DNA of 30,980 nucleotides from a virus: positions 1-30,980 of IMG/VR virus record IMGVR_UViG_3300033149_003045. One strand, given 5' to 3'. The notes under the pieces are model-generated. The model searched no databases. It worked only from the letters and a program-made list of their open reading frames with translations, and had not been told where the DNA came from. The translations under genes and the position numbers were made by a program. Positions 30,841 through 30,980 of the stretch are shown piece after piece; within the stretch, counting starts at the first letter, position 1; each line of letters opens with the position of its first letter.

Positions 30841-30980
30841 ATGAAAATTAAGTTTCATAGAGAAAACAATGAATTTCTTATTAAATCTGAATATAAAGAA
30901 AGGAATGCTGTTAAATCTCTTGGGCTTGATTTAAAATGGAACAAAAATTCAAACATATGGATTGCTAAAGCTACGTTAGA
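30841..30980 (+). CDS. 5' part of a gene, N-terminus like SNF2-helicase/DUF5710-type modules (runs off the window)
   Basis: ATG 30841 with a GGAG site at 30832-30835. The 46 visible residues (IKFHRENNEFLIKSEYKERN, then GLDLKWNKNSNIWIAK) fit the short module in which a polypeptide is described by F...y..R...K.lG..w....k.W, found at the start of phage SNF2-like helicases and in DUF5710 proteins. The gene continues past base 30980, so the full product cannot be seen. It likely begins the early/replication region. Confidence 0.5.
   Translation, partial: MKIKFHRENNEFLIKSEYKERNAVKSLGLDLKWNKNSNIWIAKATL

Noticed and set aside
1-30980. Phage-wide reassignment of TAG or TAA to an amino acid
   Set aside because: Terminase, capsid, tail and csf genes have no in-frame TAG/TAA and end in TAG or TAA just before properly spaced ribosome sites, so standard stops operate there. 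Only the small genes at 41-510 show the anomaly.
26743-30980. CRISPR array next to the csf genes
   Set aside because: Non-coding stretches here are short and contain no regularly spaced direct repeats of 20-40 bases.

Overview
The window looks like the late half of a tailed, siphovirus-type bacteriophage genome (HK97-fold capsid). It is AT-rich, and every credible gene lies on the + strand. A Gram-negative host is suggested by an M15 peptidase endolysin, by a membrane-anchored protein with a barrel-like C-terminus, and by three Sec-type signal peptides ending in ...GQ/...SQ. That ending is common in the Bacteroidota/Chlorobi/Ignavibacteria group. Strong Shine-Dalgarno (SD) sites argue against a typical Bacteroidetes host, so the host assignment is an inference only.

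Layout. 1-726: small zinc-ribbon genes, two with in-frame nonsense codons, then a sigma70-like promoter. 727-6645: small and large terminase, a portal fused to a MuF-like domain, a small basic protein, and a prohead protease with a nested internal start. 6764-12691: major capsid protein, then an unusual block with three signal-peptide proteins (cement-like, fibre-like, DNRLRE/CBM96-like) and a small beta-domain protein. 12704-14682: head-tail connector, HK97-gp10-like neck protein, tail terminator. 14699-24529: two paralogous tail-tube proteins (the second carries an inserted domain and an Asp-box beta-propeller), a G/GT tail chaperone pair joined by a -1 frameshift at an A9 run, tape measure, two tandem paralogous minor tail proteins, and two tail-hub/baseplate proteins. 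24547-26742: lysis and membrane cassette.

26844-30113 is the main find: an overlapping four-gene operon csf1 - csf2 - cysH-like - csf3. This is the gene set of a type IV-B-like CRISPR-Cas effector. It has its own promoter (TATAAT at 26811) and a candidate AT-only terminator (30150-30183), so it is laid out like a phage moron. No CRISPR array, cas6/csf5, cas1/2, dinG/csf4 or separate cas11 is visible. A helical insertion in Csf2 could stand in for the missing small subunit, but this is speculative.

30114-30980: three short early-type transcription units: a 39-aa protein behind a perfect 11-bp inverted repeat, an 88-aa zinc-finger protein behind a G9 tract, a terminator, and the start of a gene whose N-terminus resembles SNF2-helicase/DUF5710-type modules. 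The last gene shares a 36-bp upstream motif with the csf operon, suggesting that both are controlled separately from the late genes.
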